Assembly (NCBI RefSeq): GCF_001029105.3
Contig: NZ_CP011807.3
Span: forward strand, 2,170,001 to 2,234,000
Direction: 5' to 3'
DNA: 64,000 nt
Origin: Pandoraea faecigallinarum
GTDB lineage: Bacteria > Pseudomonadota > Gammaproteobacteria > Burkholderiales > Burkholderiaceae
Position 1 is the first letter of the stretch; every line of letters starts with the position of its first letter. A model generated the notes under the pieces. The model had not been told where the DNA came from. It saw only the letters and a list, made by a program, of their open reading frames with translations, and ran no database searches. This document shows positions 36,316 through 49,100 of this stretch, piece after piece. A program made the translations under genes and the position numbers.

Positions 36316-38253
36316 TCATATGATTTGTTCGAGTGCTTCCTGCGCTTCGAGCCATTCGGCTTCGACGTCCGCGAGTTTGGCCGCGATGTCCGCCTGCCGT
36401 TTGAGGCTATCCGTCAGCAGCGCTTTGTTCGACGCTTCGTACGTGCCGCTGTCGGCGAGAATGGCATCGAGCTTTGCCTTCTCGTCCGAGAGCTTGCCCA
36501 TCGAATCCTCCAGCTTCTCGATCTTGCGCTGAAGCGGCTTGCGCAGTTGCGACAGGCGCTGGCGTTCCTGCGCCTCGGCACGCTTCTGATCCTTTCGGTT
36601 GACGCCGTCCTCGCCGGCCGTGCCGTCGCCGCCGCCATTGCCTTCGCGCGCCGCGGCGCGCTGATCGGCCGCGTGTTGCAGAAGCCAGTCACGGTAGTCG
36701 TCGAGATCGCCGTCGAACGGTTTCACTTCGCCGCCGGCAACCAGCAGGAACTGGTCCGTGGTGGCGCGCAACAAATGCCGGTCGTGCGAGACGAGAATCA
36801 GCGTGCCATCGAACTGGGCGAGGGCCATCGTGAGCGCGTGGCGGGTTTCGAGGTCCAGGTGGTTGGTCGGTTCGTCGAGCAGCAGCAGGTTCGGCTTTTG
36901 CCAGATGATGAGCGCCAACGCGAGACGGGCCTTCTCGCCGCCGGAGAATGGTGCAATCGACGCCGTCGCCATGTCGCCCCGGAAGTTGAATCCGCCGAGA
37001 AAGTCGCGCAGTTCCTGCTCGCGCGTATCCGGTGCGAGGCGCTGTAAGTGCTGCAAGGGCGAATCGTCGTGACGCAGCGTTTCGACCTGATGCTGAGCGA
37101 AGTAGCCGATCTGGAGGCCCTTACCGGTCTTCACGGTGCCGGCGAGCGGCGCAAGGGTGCCGGCAAGTGTCTTGATGAGCGTGGATTTGCCTTGACCGTT
37201 TGCACCTAGCAGGCCGATCCGCTGTTCGTTTTGCACCGACATCATGACGTGCGGCAGGATGATCTTTTCGCTGCCGTCGTCTAGGTGGTACCCGCACCGC
37301 ACGGCTTCGAGCACGAGCATCGGGTTCGGTGCGCTGTCGGCCGGGCGGAATTCAAAAGTGAAGGGCGAAGCCACATGGGCGGGAGCGATGCGCTCCATCT
37401 TCTCGAGCGCCTTCATCCGGCTTTGCGCTTGCCGCGCCTTTGTGGCCTTGGCCTTGAAGCGCGTGATGAACGATTCCAGATGGGCGATCGTCTTCTTCTG
37501 CTTCTCGAAGGCGCTTTGTTGCAGCGTCAATTGCTGGCCGCGCAGAATTTCGAACTGGCTGTAGTTGCCGCCGTAACGCTTGATCTGCTGATTCTCGATG
37601 TGCAGCGTGACGTTACAGACCTCGTCGAGAAACTCGCGATCGTGCGAAATCACGATCAGCGTGCCTTGATAGCGTTTGAGCCAGTCTTCGAGCCAGACGA
37701 TGGCGTCCAGATCCAGGTGGTTCGTCGGTTCGTCGAGCAGCAGCAGGTCGGACGGGCACATCAGCGCCTGCGCCAGATTCAGACGCATGCGCCATCCGCC
37801 CGAGAAACTGGCCACAGGCAATTGCGTTTGCGCGAGCGTGAAGCCCAGACCGAGCAGTAGCGCTTCGCCGCGTGCGGGGGCCGTGTAGCCGTCGGCGTCC
37901 GCGAAAGCCGCGTGGGCTTCGGCTTGCGCATGGCCGTCATGCGCGGCCTCGGCGGCAGCGATGGTCGCTTCGATTTCCCGCAGGCGCGTGTCGCCGTCGA
38001 GTACGTAGTCGAGCGCGGTGCGTTCGACCGCTGGCGTCTCCTGCATCACGTGGGCGACGCGCCAGCCGCTGGGCACGAAGACGTCGCCGCCATCGGCGTG
38101 CAACTGTCCGCGCAGCAGGGCGAACAGCGTCGATTTGCCTGCGCCGTTGGCGCCGACGAGGCCGACGCGCTCACCCGGGTTGAGCGTCACGGAAGTATCC
38201 TCGAAGAGCGGCTTGGTGCCGCGCGCGAGGCTGAGGTGTTCGAATCGGATCAC
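36316..38253 (-). CDS. ABC-F family ATPase (YheS-like)
   Basis: A 645-residue protein with two ABC ATPase domains and no membrane domain. Domain 1: GANGAGKST (about 34-42), SGGWRMRLNLAQAL signature, LLLDEPTNHLDLDAI. The linker after it (about 245-305) carries the charged, P-site-contacting helices typical of ABC-F factors. Domain 2: GANGQGKST (about 347-355), SGGEKARLALALII, LLLDEPTNHLDLETR. The C-terminal about 90 residues form a charged coiled coil (QKRAEAQERQRLSQLRKPLQ). Sequence start MIRFEHLSLARGTKPLF is closest to YheS. Such factors act on the ribosome; the exact stall or complex is not deducible. Confidence 0.93.
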   Translation of the reverse strand: MIRFEHLSLARGTKPLFEDTSVTLNPGERVGLVGANGAGKSTLFALLRGQLHADGGDVFVPSGWRVAHVMQETPAVERTALDYVLDGDTRLREIEATIAAAEAAHDGHAQAEAHAAFADADGYTAPARGEALLLGLGFTLAQTQLPVASFSGGWRMRLNLAQALMCPSDLLLLDEPTNHLDLDAIVWLEDWLKRYQGTLIVISHDREFLDEVCNVTLHIENQQIKRYGGNYSQFEILRGQQLTLQQSAFEKQKKTIAHLESFITRFKAKATKARQAQSRMKALEKMERIAPAHVASPFTFEFRPADSAPNPMLVLEAVRCGYHLDDGSEKIILPHVMMSVQNEQRIGLLGANGQGKSTLIKTLAGTLAPLAGTVKTGKGLQIGYFAQHQVETLRHDDSPLQHLQRLAPDTREQELRDFLGGFNFRGDMATASIAPFSGGEKARLALALIIWQKPNLLLLDEPTNHLDLETRHALTMALAQFDGTLILVSHDRHLLRATTDQFLLVAGGEVKPFDGDLDDYRDWLLQHAADQRAAAREGNGGGDGTAGEDGVNRKDQKRAEAQERQRLSQLRKPLQRKIEKLEDSMGKLSDEKAKLDAILADSGTYEASNKALLTDSLKRQADIAAKLADVEAEWLEAQEALEQII

Positions 38254-38437
38254 GGAAAAAACCGGAGGTGAAGCGTGTCAATTCGTCCGGCGCGTCACGG
38301 GGCGGCATGCGCGGCCTGCGTCAATACGGTTGAAGCGGGCGGGCATGACGTCCGCGCCGATGCAAGACGTGCGGCGGACGGCAAAAGCAGCATTTTACCG
38401 GTGCGGGCGCGCTAAAGCGATGCGTGAGGCACCGGGA

Positions 38438-39877
38438 TCAGAGAATTGGGGCGAAAAGCCGTGACACGCGCATCACAATCTGGCGCCATCTCGGAAGCTT
38501 CCGAAAGTCGTCCTTGTTCAGCAGCGTGGCGTGTTCGAAGTCGTTGGTCAGCATGTAGGCGACGTCGTCGGCAAAGCCGCGGTCAACCGTCAACAGCATG
38601 ATTTCGAAGTTCAGGCGAAACGACCGGTTATCCAGATTGGCGCTACCCACGGCGGCAGCACTGTCGTCGATCAGCACGACCTTCTGATGGTTGAAGCCGT
38701 GCCGATAGCGGTAGACATTGATGCCGCTGCGTGCGGCCTCATAGGCATACGAGGTCGTCGCCTCGAACACGACATAGTGATCCGCCCGGTCGGGGATCAA
38801 TAGGCGCACGTCCACACCGCGGAGCACCGCGAGCCGCAACGCCGAAAATACGGCTTCGTCCGGCACGAAATACGGCGTGGTAAGCCAAACGCGTTTTTGC
38901 GCGGCATTGATCGCCGTCACGAAGAATAGCGAGGACGTTTCCAGACGATCCGCCGGTCCGCTCGGCACGACCTGACAATGCATGTCCTCGCCGGAGGCCG
39001 CTGGCTGACGATTGAGTTCCGGCACGAGGCCCGTGCACCAGTGCCAGTCTTCGGCGAATGCGCGCTGAATACCGACCACGGCCGGTCCGCGCACGGAAAT
39101 ATGCGTGTCGCGCCAGGGCGCGAGCGGAGGTTTCTCGCCCAGATACTCCACGCCGACGTTGTGTCCGCCGATGAACGCTTCGTTGCCGTCGATCACCACG
39201 ATCTTGCGGTGATTGCGGAAGTTGAGCTGAAACCGGTTGACGACGATGCCACGCTTTTTGGCCGCGAACTCGTACACCTGCACGCCGCCCTTGCGCAACG
39301 TCTCGCAGTAGCTGCGCGGCAGGTCGTGGCTGCCGATGCTGTCATAGAGGAAGAAGACCTTGACGCCCGTCGCGGCACGGGCGAGCAGGCGAGCGGAGAG
39401 GGCGCGACCGAGGGCATCGTCCTTGACAATGAAGAATTGCACGATGACATAGTCGCGGGCGCGATCGATGGCCGCGAAGATGGCATCGAACGTCGCACGG
39501 CCATTGACCAGCAAGCGCACGCGATTGCCCGCAACGAACGACATGCCGGTCATCGCGGTGAGCGATGCGAACTCCGGGTGCGCTTCCATCGCGACGGGCG
39601 GCTCGCCGTGCCATTGCGTCTCCCCCATACGCGACTGCAACGCCTCGTTACGCGCGCGACGCGCTTCGACATAGCCGACGAATTTCGACCGTCCAAGAAA
39701 CAGGTAGGGAATGAGCGTGAGATAGGGCATCGTCACGAGCGACACCGCCCATGCGACAGCGCCTTGCGACGTACGTACCGTCAGAACGGCATGGATCGCG
39801 GCGGCGATTCCGAGTGCATGGATACAGGCGACGGCAAAGCCGACGTCGAGCCAATTGAGCACCATGACGGACAACAT
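38438..39877 (-). CDS. cls: Cardiolipin synthase (phospholipase D family)
   Basis: A 479-residue membrane enzyme that joins two phosphatidylglycerols. Two N-terminal hydrophobic helices (about 8-30 and 38-60) are followed by two PLD domains with HKD motifs: NHRKIVVIDGNEAFIGGHN (about 219-237) and NHQKVVLIDDSAAAVGSAN (about 391-409), each H-x-K-x4-D. The frame is open to 40081, but the segment before MLSVMVLNWLDVG is low-complexity; 39877 or the ATG at 39865 are both plausible. It lies 140 bases downstream of prmB, separately from the dap genes. Confidence 0.93.
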   Translation of the reverse strand: MLSVMVLNWLDVGFAVACIHALGIAAAIHAVLTVRTSQGAVAWAVSLVTMPYLTLIPYLFLGRSKFVGYVEARRARNEALQSRMGETQWHGEPPVAMEAHPEFASLTAMTGMSFVAGNRVRLLVNGRATFDAIFAAIDRARDYVIVQFFIVKDDALGRALSARLLARAATGVKVFFLYDSIGSHDLPRSYCETLRKGGVQVYEFAAKKRGIVVNRFQLNFRNHRKIVVIDGNEAFIGGHNVGVEYLGEKPPLAPWRDTHISVRGPAVVGIQRAFAEDWHWCTGLVPELNRQPAASGEDMHCQVVPSGPADRLETSSLFFVTAINAAQKRVWLTTPYFVPDEAVFSALRLAVLRGVDVRLLIPDRADHYVVFEATTSYAYEAARSGINVYRYRHGFNHQKVVLIDDSAAAVGSANLDNRSFRLNFEIMLLTVDRGFADDVAYMLTNDFEHATLLNKDDFRKLPRWRQIVMRVSRLFAPIL

Positions 39878-40017
39878 GCCTCCATGCCGTGAGTCGCGCG
39901 GACCCGGGAACCCGAGTGTAACCGCGGTGCGTGTACTTGGGCGAGGGCTCGCTGCGTCGTCGTGAGGCGCGAGCCCTGGGTGAGTTTCGTCGGGGGTGGA
40001 CGACAGTCCGGCGCGGA

Positions 40018-40905
40018 TTACGGCAGGTCGGCCGCCTGTACGAGGAAGACCATGTCGTCGCCCGCGCTCGTGGCCAGCCACGTCATCGGCAGATCGGGAA
40101 ATGCGGCTTCCACGAAGTGACGCTCATTGCCGATTTCCACAATGAGCACGCCGTCGTCGGTCAGATGCTCGCGAGCGCCGGCAACGATACGGCGTACGAC
40201 GTCCATGCCATCGTCGCCACCGGCCAGCGCAAGACGTGGTTCGTGACGGTACTCAGCAGGCAGTACCTGCATGGAGCCTTCGTTCACGTACGGCGGGTTG
40301 GTGATGATGACCTCATAACGCTTGCCTGGCGGCAGCGGAGCGTACAGATCGCCAAGGTGCAGCGAGAGGCGATCTTCGAGGCTGTAGTCGGCAACGTTGA
40401 TTTTCGCGACGTCGAGCGCGTCGGGCGAAATGTCCACGGCGTCGATCCGTGCCGAAGGGAAAGTTTCGGCGGCGAGAATCGCCAGGCAGCCCGAGCCGGT
40501 GCACAATTCAAGGACGTCCCCAACGTCTTCCGCGTGGTTCACCCACGGCTGCAATCCGTCTTCGAGCAGTTCGCCGATGAACGAGCGCGGCACGATGACG
40601 CGCTCGTCCACGTAGAAGCGGCGACCGTGCATCCACGCTTCGTTCGTAATGTACGACGCAGGCACACGTTCCCCGGCACGGCGATTGATGACCGATAGCG
40701 CCCGTTCGACTTCTTCGGGCAACAGGCGCGCATCGAGGAACGGATCGAGCGTATCGATGGGCAGATGCAGCGTATGCAGCAGCAGATACGCGGCCTCGTC
40801 GTAGGCCGTAGCCGTGCCATGACCGAAGGCAAGCTCGGCTTCGGTAAAGCGCGATACCGCGTAGCGCAGCAGATCGCGCAGCGTCAGAAAAGGATGGGTC
40901 GTCAT
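40018..40905 (-). CDS. prmB: Ribosomal protein L3 glutamine N5-methyltransferase PrmB
   Basis: A 295-residue class I SAM methyltransferase. An N-terminal helical domain precedes the SAM loop VLELCTGSGCLAILAAETFP (about 130-149) and the catalytic NPPYVNEGSM (about 202-211) that orients the substrate glutamine. Length and the N-terminal FGHGTATAYDEAAYLLLHTL distinguish PrmB from PrmC. It starts 29 bases after dapE on the same strand, the usual gene order in this group of bacteria. Confidence 0.94.
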   Translation of the reverse strand: MTTHPFLTLRDLLRYAVSRFTEAELAFGHGTATAYDEAAYLLLHTLHLPIDTLDPFLDARLLPEEVERALSVINRRAGERVPASYITNEAWMHGRRFYVDERVIVPRSFIGELLEDGLQPWVNHAEDVGDVLELCTGSGCLAILAAETFPSARIDAVDISPDALDVAKINVADYSLEDRLSLHLGDLYAPLPPGKRYEVIITNPPYVNEGSMQVLPAEYRHEPRLALAGGDDGMDVVRRIVAGAREHLTDDGVLIVEIGNERHFVEAAFPDLPMTWLATSAGDDMVFLVQAADLP

Positions 40906-40934
40906 GTTGAAGTCGCCTCTCGCGCGTTATGCCT

Positions 40935-42438
<1,504 letters not shown>

Positions 42439-42496
42439 TGCCTGGAACTCCTGATGTCGCAATTGCTGAAACAAAAAGACGAAAAGAGACGAGGCG

Positions 42497-42522
42497 AAAA
42501 CGCCGCGGCCTGAACCGCGGCG
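42497..42522 (-). terminator. Hairpin with T-run between dapD and yffB
   Basis: Read on the minus strand, CGCCGCGG and CCGCGGCG pair perfectly (42515-42522 with 42501-42508) around a 6-base loop and are followed by TTTT (42500-42497). It could end or attenuate the dapC-dapD transcript before yffB-dapE. Confidence 0.75.
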
Positions 42523-42546
42523 CTAGCCTTGCCCGACGGCGTGGGC

Positions 42547-43374
<828 letters not shown>

Positions 43375-43398
43375 GGCGAGAATCAGTTGCAGTAGGGA

Positions 43399-44601
43399 TT
43401 AAAGGGATTGGCAGAACTGCACGATGCGTTGAGCGCCTTCGGTGCATTCGTCCACATCGGCCACGAGGGCAATGCGCACGTAGTTCTCCGCCGGGTTGGT
43501 GCCGTGCGCCGCGCGCCCCAGATAGGATCCGGGCAGTACGGCCACATTGTATTGCGCCAGCAACTGACGCGTGAATTCCGTATCCGACAGGCCAGTCCTG
43601 GCGTCGACTTTGGCCCACAGATAGAAACCGGCGTCCGGCAGGCGCACGTCAAGCACCTCGGCGAGCATCGGCGTGACCGTCTGGAATTTCTTCAGGTACT
43701 TGCTGCGATTCAGGCGCACGTGGGCCTCGTCATTCCACGCGGCAATGCTCGCCGCCTGCACGGCCGGGCTCATGGCGCAACCGTGGTAGGTGCGGTACAG
43801 CAGGAATTTCCTGAGGATGGCGGCGTCCCCGGCCACGAAGCCCGATCGCATGCCCGGCACGTTGGAGCGCTTCGACAGGCTGGAGAACACCACCAGACGC
43901 TCGAAGCTGCGGCCGAGCTGGTGCGCGGCGGCGAGGCCACCCAGCGGCGGGTGCTCTTCGTCGAAATAGATTTCGGAGTAGCACTCGTCCGACGCAATCA
44001 CGAAGCCGTATTGATCCGACAGCTCGAAGAGCCGCTTCCAGTCGGCCAGCCCCAGCACGGCCCCGGTCGGATTTCCCGGCGAGCATAGATAGACGAGCTG
44101 GACGTCGCGCCAGACATCGTCCGGCACGGCGTCGTAATCCGGTGCGAAGTTGCGCGCCGGGTCGCTATCGGCGTAGTACGGTGTGGCGCCGGCGAGTAGA
44201 GTGGCGCCTTCGTAAATTTGATAGAACGGATTGGGACACAGCACGCGAGCCCCGGGCTTGCTGCCGTCGACGACCGTCTGGGCGAACGAGAACAGTGCCT
44301 CGCGCGAACCCGTGACCGGCAGCACTTCCGTGGCCGGATTCACGTTGGGCAGCGCGTAGCGGCGCTCCAGCCAGTTGGCGATGGCCGCGCGCAGCGGCTC
44401 GCCACCGGCGGTGGCGGGGTAGTTCGATAGACCGCCCAGCCCTTCGATCAGGGCTTCCTTGATGAACTGGGGCGTCGGGTGCTTGGGCTCACCGATGCCG
44501 AAACTGATGGCCTTGAAGGTGCTGGCCGGCGTGACGTCCGAGACGAGCGACTTCAGGCGTTCGAACGGGTAGGGCTGGAGCTTGTCGAGTAATGGATTCA
44601 C
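43399..44601 (-). CDS. dapC: Succinyldiaminopimelate transaminase DapC
   Basis: A 400-residue class I PLP aminotransferase. It starts MNPLLDKLQPYPFERLKSLV, has SNYPATAGGEPLRAAIANWL, SPGNPTGAVLGLADWKRLF, SDECYSEIYFDE and the PLP lysine in VVFSSLSKRSNVPGMRSGF (about 237). In succinylase-pathway bacteria DapC makes N-succinyl-LL-DAP. The direct dapC-dapD neighbourhood supports this over other aminotransferase roles. It is the first gene of the minus-strand dap group. Confidence 0.94.
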   Translation of the reverse strand: MNPLLDKLQPYPFERLKSLVSDVTPASTFKAISFGIGEPKHPTPQFIKEALIEGLGGLSNYPATAGGEPLRAAIANWLERRYALPNVNPATEVLPVTGSREALFSFAQTVVDGSKPGARVLCPNPFYQIYEGATLLAGATPYYADSDPARNFAPDYDAVPDDVWRDVQLVYLCSPGNPTGAVLGLADWKRLFELSDQYGFVIASDECYSEIYFDEEHPPLGGLAAAHQLGRSFERLVVFSSLSKRSNVPGMRSGFVAGDAAILRKFLLYRTYHGCAMSPAVQAASIAAWNDEAHVRLNRSKYLKKFQTVTPMLAEVLDVRLPDAGFYLWAKVDARTGLSDTEFTRQLLAQYNVAVLPGSYLGRAAHGTNPAENYVRIALVADVDECTEGAQRIVQFCQSL

Positions 44602-44988
44602 TTGGATTCAAACAGACTCAGGGCTAGGGTTCGTGACGCGGTTCAACGGCAGGTTCATGGCGTCGACGAGCAAAATCGGGGCCGCCGCCGGAGTCGCCGG
44701 GAATGCTTCGGACGGTAGGGGCGAGATCGGTGATGCGCCGGTGCGCTATGCAACACGGTGCCTGTTCCTGACCATACTCGACGGATCGCCGGCCCGACAT
44801 AGGCACACGCTTATCCGATGCATCACGCGAAGGGGTTTCCGGACGCGTTCAAGAATGGCAAGATCGGCAAAGCGAAAATTATACCGTTACGGCGCCCACA
44901 AAGCGCGTTCACCGCGTAATTCAGCACATTCCGAGGCGCCAATAGGGCAAGTCTGCGGAGTATCTCAGGTTTTTCAGGAGTCAACAGT
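44602..44988. other. Divergent dapC-permease region, mostly unassigned
   Basis: No gene is supported in these 387 bases. A minus-strand TATAAT (complement of 44878-44883) could be the -10 of dapC but would leave a leader of about 270 bases and has no good -35. CAGGAG (44974-44979) is the ribosome binding site for the plus-strand permease. No hairpins with T-runs were seen. Confidence 0.35.
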
Positions 44989-45984
44989 ATGACCGTAGCC
45001 GGCAACGGCGCGCATGGCCCGGAATCGTCCGCTTCCGGCGCCAGCGCTTCCTTTGGCGCCAAGGCCGCGCCCGCCCTGGCCATTCTCATCGGATCGTCCG
45101 TGTGGGGACTTGCCTGGTTCCCCTATCGCGTGCTTGCCCAGTGGGGCGTGGCGGCCGTGCCCGCGCAGATCTGCACCGCGAGCGTCGCCATCGTGCTGCT
45201 CACGCTGGTGTACCGGCGCTCGCTCGGCACACTGCGCTGGTCGTGGCTGCTCGTGGGGGTGGCGTTCGCCGGTGGCACGACCAACGTCGCCTTCGTCTGG
45301 GGCACCACGCACGGCCACGTCATGCGGGTGTTGCTGCTTTTCTATCTAACCCCGGTCTGGACTGCCCTGTTTGCCCACTGGCTGCTCGGGGAGCGCGTGG
45401 GCCTGCGTGGCGCCGGCCTGATCGCGCTGGCGCTGGGCGGTGCCGGCCTGATGCTCTGGTCGCCTGCGCTGGGCTGGCCGGTCCCGAACAATCCCGGCGA
45501 GTGGGCGGGGGCCATTGCCGGTGCGGCGTTTGCCATGAATAACGTGCTGTTGCGGCGTGTGAGCCAGTCGTTGCCGCACGTTCGGGCCGAAATGCGCAGT
45601 TGGACGTTGTACCTCGGCTGCGTGGTCGGCGGGCTGCTGGTGCTGCCGTTCGATGGCGGCGTGCAGGCCGGGCAGGCGGCCGTCTCGGCCGTGACCTCAA
45701 GCATGGCCACGGCTGCCGTGGCGCTGGCGCTGGGCGGCACCATCGCCCTGACCAATGTCGTCGTGCAATTCGGGCTGGCGCGGGTGCCGGCCGATCAGGC
45801 CGCGCTCATCATGCTTTTCGAGATCGTCGTGGCGGCGATCTCGTCCTGGTGGCTGGCCAGCGAAGGCCTGGGCGCGCGCGAAATCGCGGGCGGGCTGTGC
45901 ATTGTCGCGGCGGGCGTGCTGTCCGGAATTTTGCCCGATTCGCGACGTTGTAAATCCGCGACGCCGGGGGATGCGATGGTATGA
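44989..45984 (+). CDS. EamA/DMT-superfamily permease
   Basis: A 331-residue permease with about ten membrane helices in two EamA repeats. The first helix is ALAILIGSSVWGLAWFPYRVLAQ (positions about 25-47) and the second repeat begins near EWAGAIAGAAFAMNNVLLRR (about 172). QAALIMLFEIVVAAISSWWLASE near the end is usual for drug/metabolite exporters of this superfamily. The first 22 residues are hydrophilic. A CAGGAG element lies before the ATG. Substrate unknown. It is unlike the other permease at 17598 beyond the fold and is followed by smc after 167 bases. Confidence 0.92.
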   Translation: MTVAGNGAHGPESSASGASASFGAKAAPALAILIGSSVWGLAWFPYRVLAQWGVAAVPAQICTASVAIVLLTLVYRRSLGTLRWSWLLVGVAFAGGTTNVAFVWGTTHGHVMRVLLLFYLTPVWTALFAHWLLGERVGLRGAGLIALALGGAGLMLWSPALGWPVPNNPGEWAGAIAGAAFAMNNVLLRRVSQSLPHVRAEMRSWTLYLGCVVGGLLVLPFDGGVQAGQAAVSAVTSSMATAAVALALGGTIALTNVVVQFGLARVPADQAALIMLFEIVVAAISSWWLASEGLGAREIAGGLCIVAAGVLSGILPDSRRCKSATPGDAMV

Positions 45985-46151
45985 TGCGTACCGTCGTTGT
46001 ATCGAGGCAAGCGGCACGAAGCGTGCACGAAAAGCGACACGAAATTTGCAAGAAAAGCGGCCTGCGCACGCCAGCGTGCCCGGGCCCGACAGGACCAGCT
46101 AGCGCGTCTGCGTCTTTCCCATCATTCAATGACCGATAAAGCGAACCTGCC

Positions 46152-49100
46152 GTGCGTCTGACATCCATCAAACTCGCTGGCTTCAAATCCTTCGTCGATC
46201 CGACGAACTTTGCGGTCCCCGGCCAGTTGGTCGGGATCGTCGGCCCGAACGGGTGCGGAAAATCCAACATCATCGATGCCGTGCGCTGGGTGCTCGGCGA
46301 GTCGCGCGCCTCGGAGCTGCGCGGTGAATCGATGCAGGACGTGATCTTCAACGGATCGACTGCGCGCAAGCAGGCGAGCCGCGCGAGCGTCGAACTGGTG
46401 TTCGACAACAGCGCCGGGCGCGCCGCCGGGCAGTGGAGCCAGTACGCCGAAATCGCCGTCAAGCGCGTGCTCACGCGCGACGGCACTTCCAGTTACTACA
46501 TCAACAACCTGCCGGCCCGTCGTCGCGATATTCAGGACATCTTCCTGGGTACCGGCCTCGGGCCCCGTGCTTACGCCATCATCGGGCAGGGGATGATTTC
46601 GCGCATCATCGAGGCGAAGCCGGAAGAGCTGCGTGTGTTCCTCGAAGAAGCGGCGGGCGTCTCGAAATACAAGGAGCGCCGGCGCGAGACGGAGAACCGT
46701 TTGCAGGACACGCGTGAAAACCTTACGCGCGTCGAGGACATTCTGCGCGAACTCGGCACCAATCTCGAAAAGCTTGAATCGCAGGCCGTCGTCGCCAATC
46801 GATTCAAGGACTTGCAGCGCGACGGCGAGGAAAAGCAGCAGCTTCTCTGGCTGCTGCGCAAAAACGAAGCGCAAAACGAGCAGGAGCGCCAGCAGCGTGC
46901 CATCGAATCGGCACAGGTCGACCTCGAAGCGCAGATGGCGCGCTTGCGCGGTTCGGAAGCCGATCTCGAAACCCTGCGTGCGGCGCATTACACGGCCACC
47001 GACGCGGTGCAGGCCGCGCAAAGCGCGATGTACGAGGCGAACTCCGAAGTGAGTCGTCTCGAAGCCGAAATTCGCTACGTCGTCGAGTCGCGCAACCGTG
47101 TACAGGCCCAACTCGCGGCGCTCACCTCGCAGCGCGAGCAGTGGCAGGCGCGCTCGGCGCAGTCGGAAGAAGCGCTCGCGCTCGCGGAAGAAGAACTCAT
47201 CATCGCGGAAGAGCGCGCTGCGACGGCGCAGGATCAGGCAGCGGACCAGAACGAGGCGCTGCCTGCCCTGGAAGCGGGCTGGCGCGACGCGCAGAACCGG
47301 CTCAACGAACAACGCAGCGAGATCGCGCAGGTCGAGCAGAATCTGAAACTTGAAGCGGCGCACCAGCGAAATGCCGATCAGGCATTGCAGCAGTTGCAGC
47401 AGCGTCAGGAGCGTTTGCAGGGCGAGGCGCGCGGGCTCGACCGGCCCGATGAGGCCGAACTGGAAATGCAGCGCGCCGACCTCGCCGAACATCAGGCGAT
47501 GCTCGAAGACGCGCAAGCCGAACTGGCCGACGCGCAGGAGCGCTTGCCGCGACTGGAAGCCGAGCGCGCCGAGGCGCAGGCCCGGGTCCAGTCCGAAGCC
47601 GCGACGATCGCTCAGCTCGAAGCGCGTCTGGCCGCGCTCAAGCAGCTTCAGGAAAGTGTTCAGACCGAAGGCAAGGTTCAGCCGTGGCTCGACAAGCACG
47701 AGTTGGGGCAATTGCCGCGTCTGTGGAAGAAGCTGCACATCGAGCCGGGGTGGGAGAGCGCGCTCGAATCGGTGTTACGCGAGCGTCTTGCCGCGCTGGA
47801 AATCAGCAATCTCGACTGGGTCAAGGCGTTCGCAAGCGACGCACCACCGGCCAAGCTGGCGTTCTATTCACCGCCGCCTGCGGCCCGTACGCCGGAATCG
47901 CCCGCTTCGCTGCGCCCGTTGCTGTCTCTTTTGCGTATCGACGACCCGGGCCTGCGCGCGGTCTTGCAGGAGTGGCTGGGTCAGATTTTCGTAGCCGACG
48001 ATCTGGCACAGGCCATGGTCGCGCGTGCACAGTTGCCCGAAGGCGCGTCGATCGTCGTCAAGGCGGGCCATCAGGTCACGCGTGTCGGCGTGCAGCTTTA
48101 CGCGGCGGATTCGGAGCAGGCCGGCCTGCTCGCGCGCCAGCAGGAAATCGAGAATCTGGGCAAGCAACTGCGCGCGCAGGCCTTGCTCTCGGACGAAGCG
48201 AAGTCGGCCGCGGTGCGTGCGGAGGCGGCATACAGTCAGGCTGCGCAGTCGCTGACCGAAGTGCGCGGTCGGGCCGAGCGTGCCACGCAGCGTGTTCACG
48301 CGTTGCAGATGGAAGTGCTCAAGCTCACGCAGGCCTATGAGCGCTACAACGCGCGCAGCACGCAGATCGATGAAGAACTGCGTGAAATCGCTGCACAGAT
48401 CGAAGAACAACTGGCAATGCGCGCCGAATCGGAGGCCAATTTCGAGCAAAGCGATGCCCGTCTGGCCGAGTTGCAGGCGACGTTCGAAGACGGTCAGCTC
48501 GAATTCGAGTCGCTCGACAGTCAGTTGTCGGATGCGCGCAACCGGGCGCGCGAGCTTGAACGTCTGGCGCAGGAAGCGTCTTACGCCCAGAAGGGCATCG
48601 CGAGCAAGATCGACGAGCATCGCCGCAATATTCAGACGGCACTCGAACAAGCCGAGCGTCTGGTCGTCTCGATCGAGCAGGCGCAGGCCGAACTGGCGCA
48701 GATCACCGAACAAACGGCCGAAAACGGTTTGCAGGACGCGCTCGAATTGCGCGCCGAGAAGGAGGAAATTCTTGGGGCCGCACGAATCGAACTCGACGCA
48801 CTGACGCAGAAACTGCGCCAGAGCGACGAGGAGCGTCTGGCGGCCGAGCGCGGCTTGCAGCCGCTGCGCGAGCGCATCACGGAATTGCAGTTGAAGGAGC
48901 AGGCAGCGCGACTCAATCGCGAGCAGTTCGTGGAGCAGCTTACGGCCGCCGAAGTCGATGAGCAGGCGCTTTCGGCCAAGCTCACGCCGGACATGAAGCC
49001 GTCGTACCTGCAAGGCGAAGTCACGCGCATCAATAACGCGATCAACGCGCTCGGTCCGGTGAACATGGCCGCGCTCGAAGAGCTGGAGACGGCGCGCGAG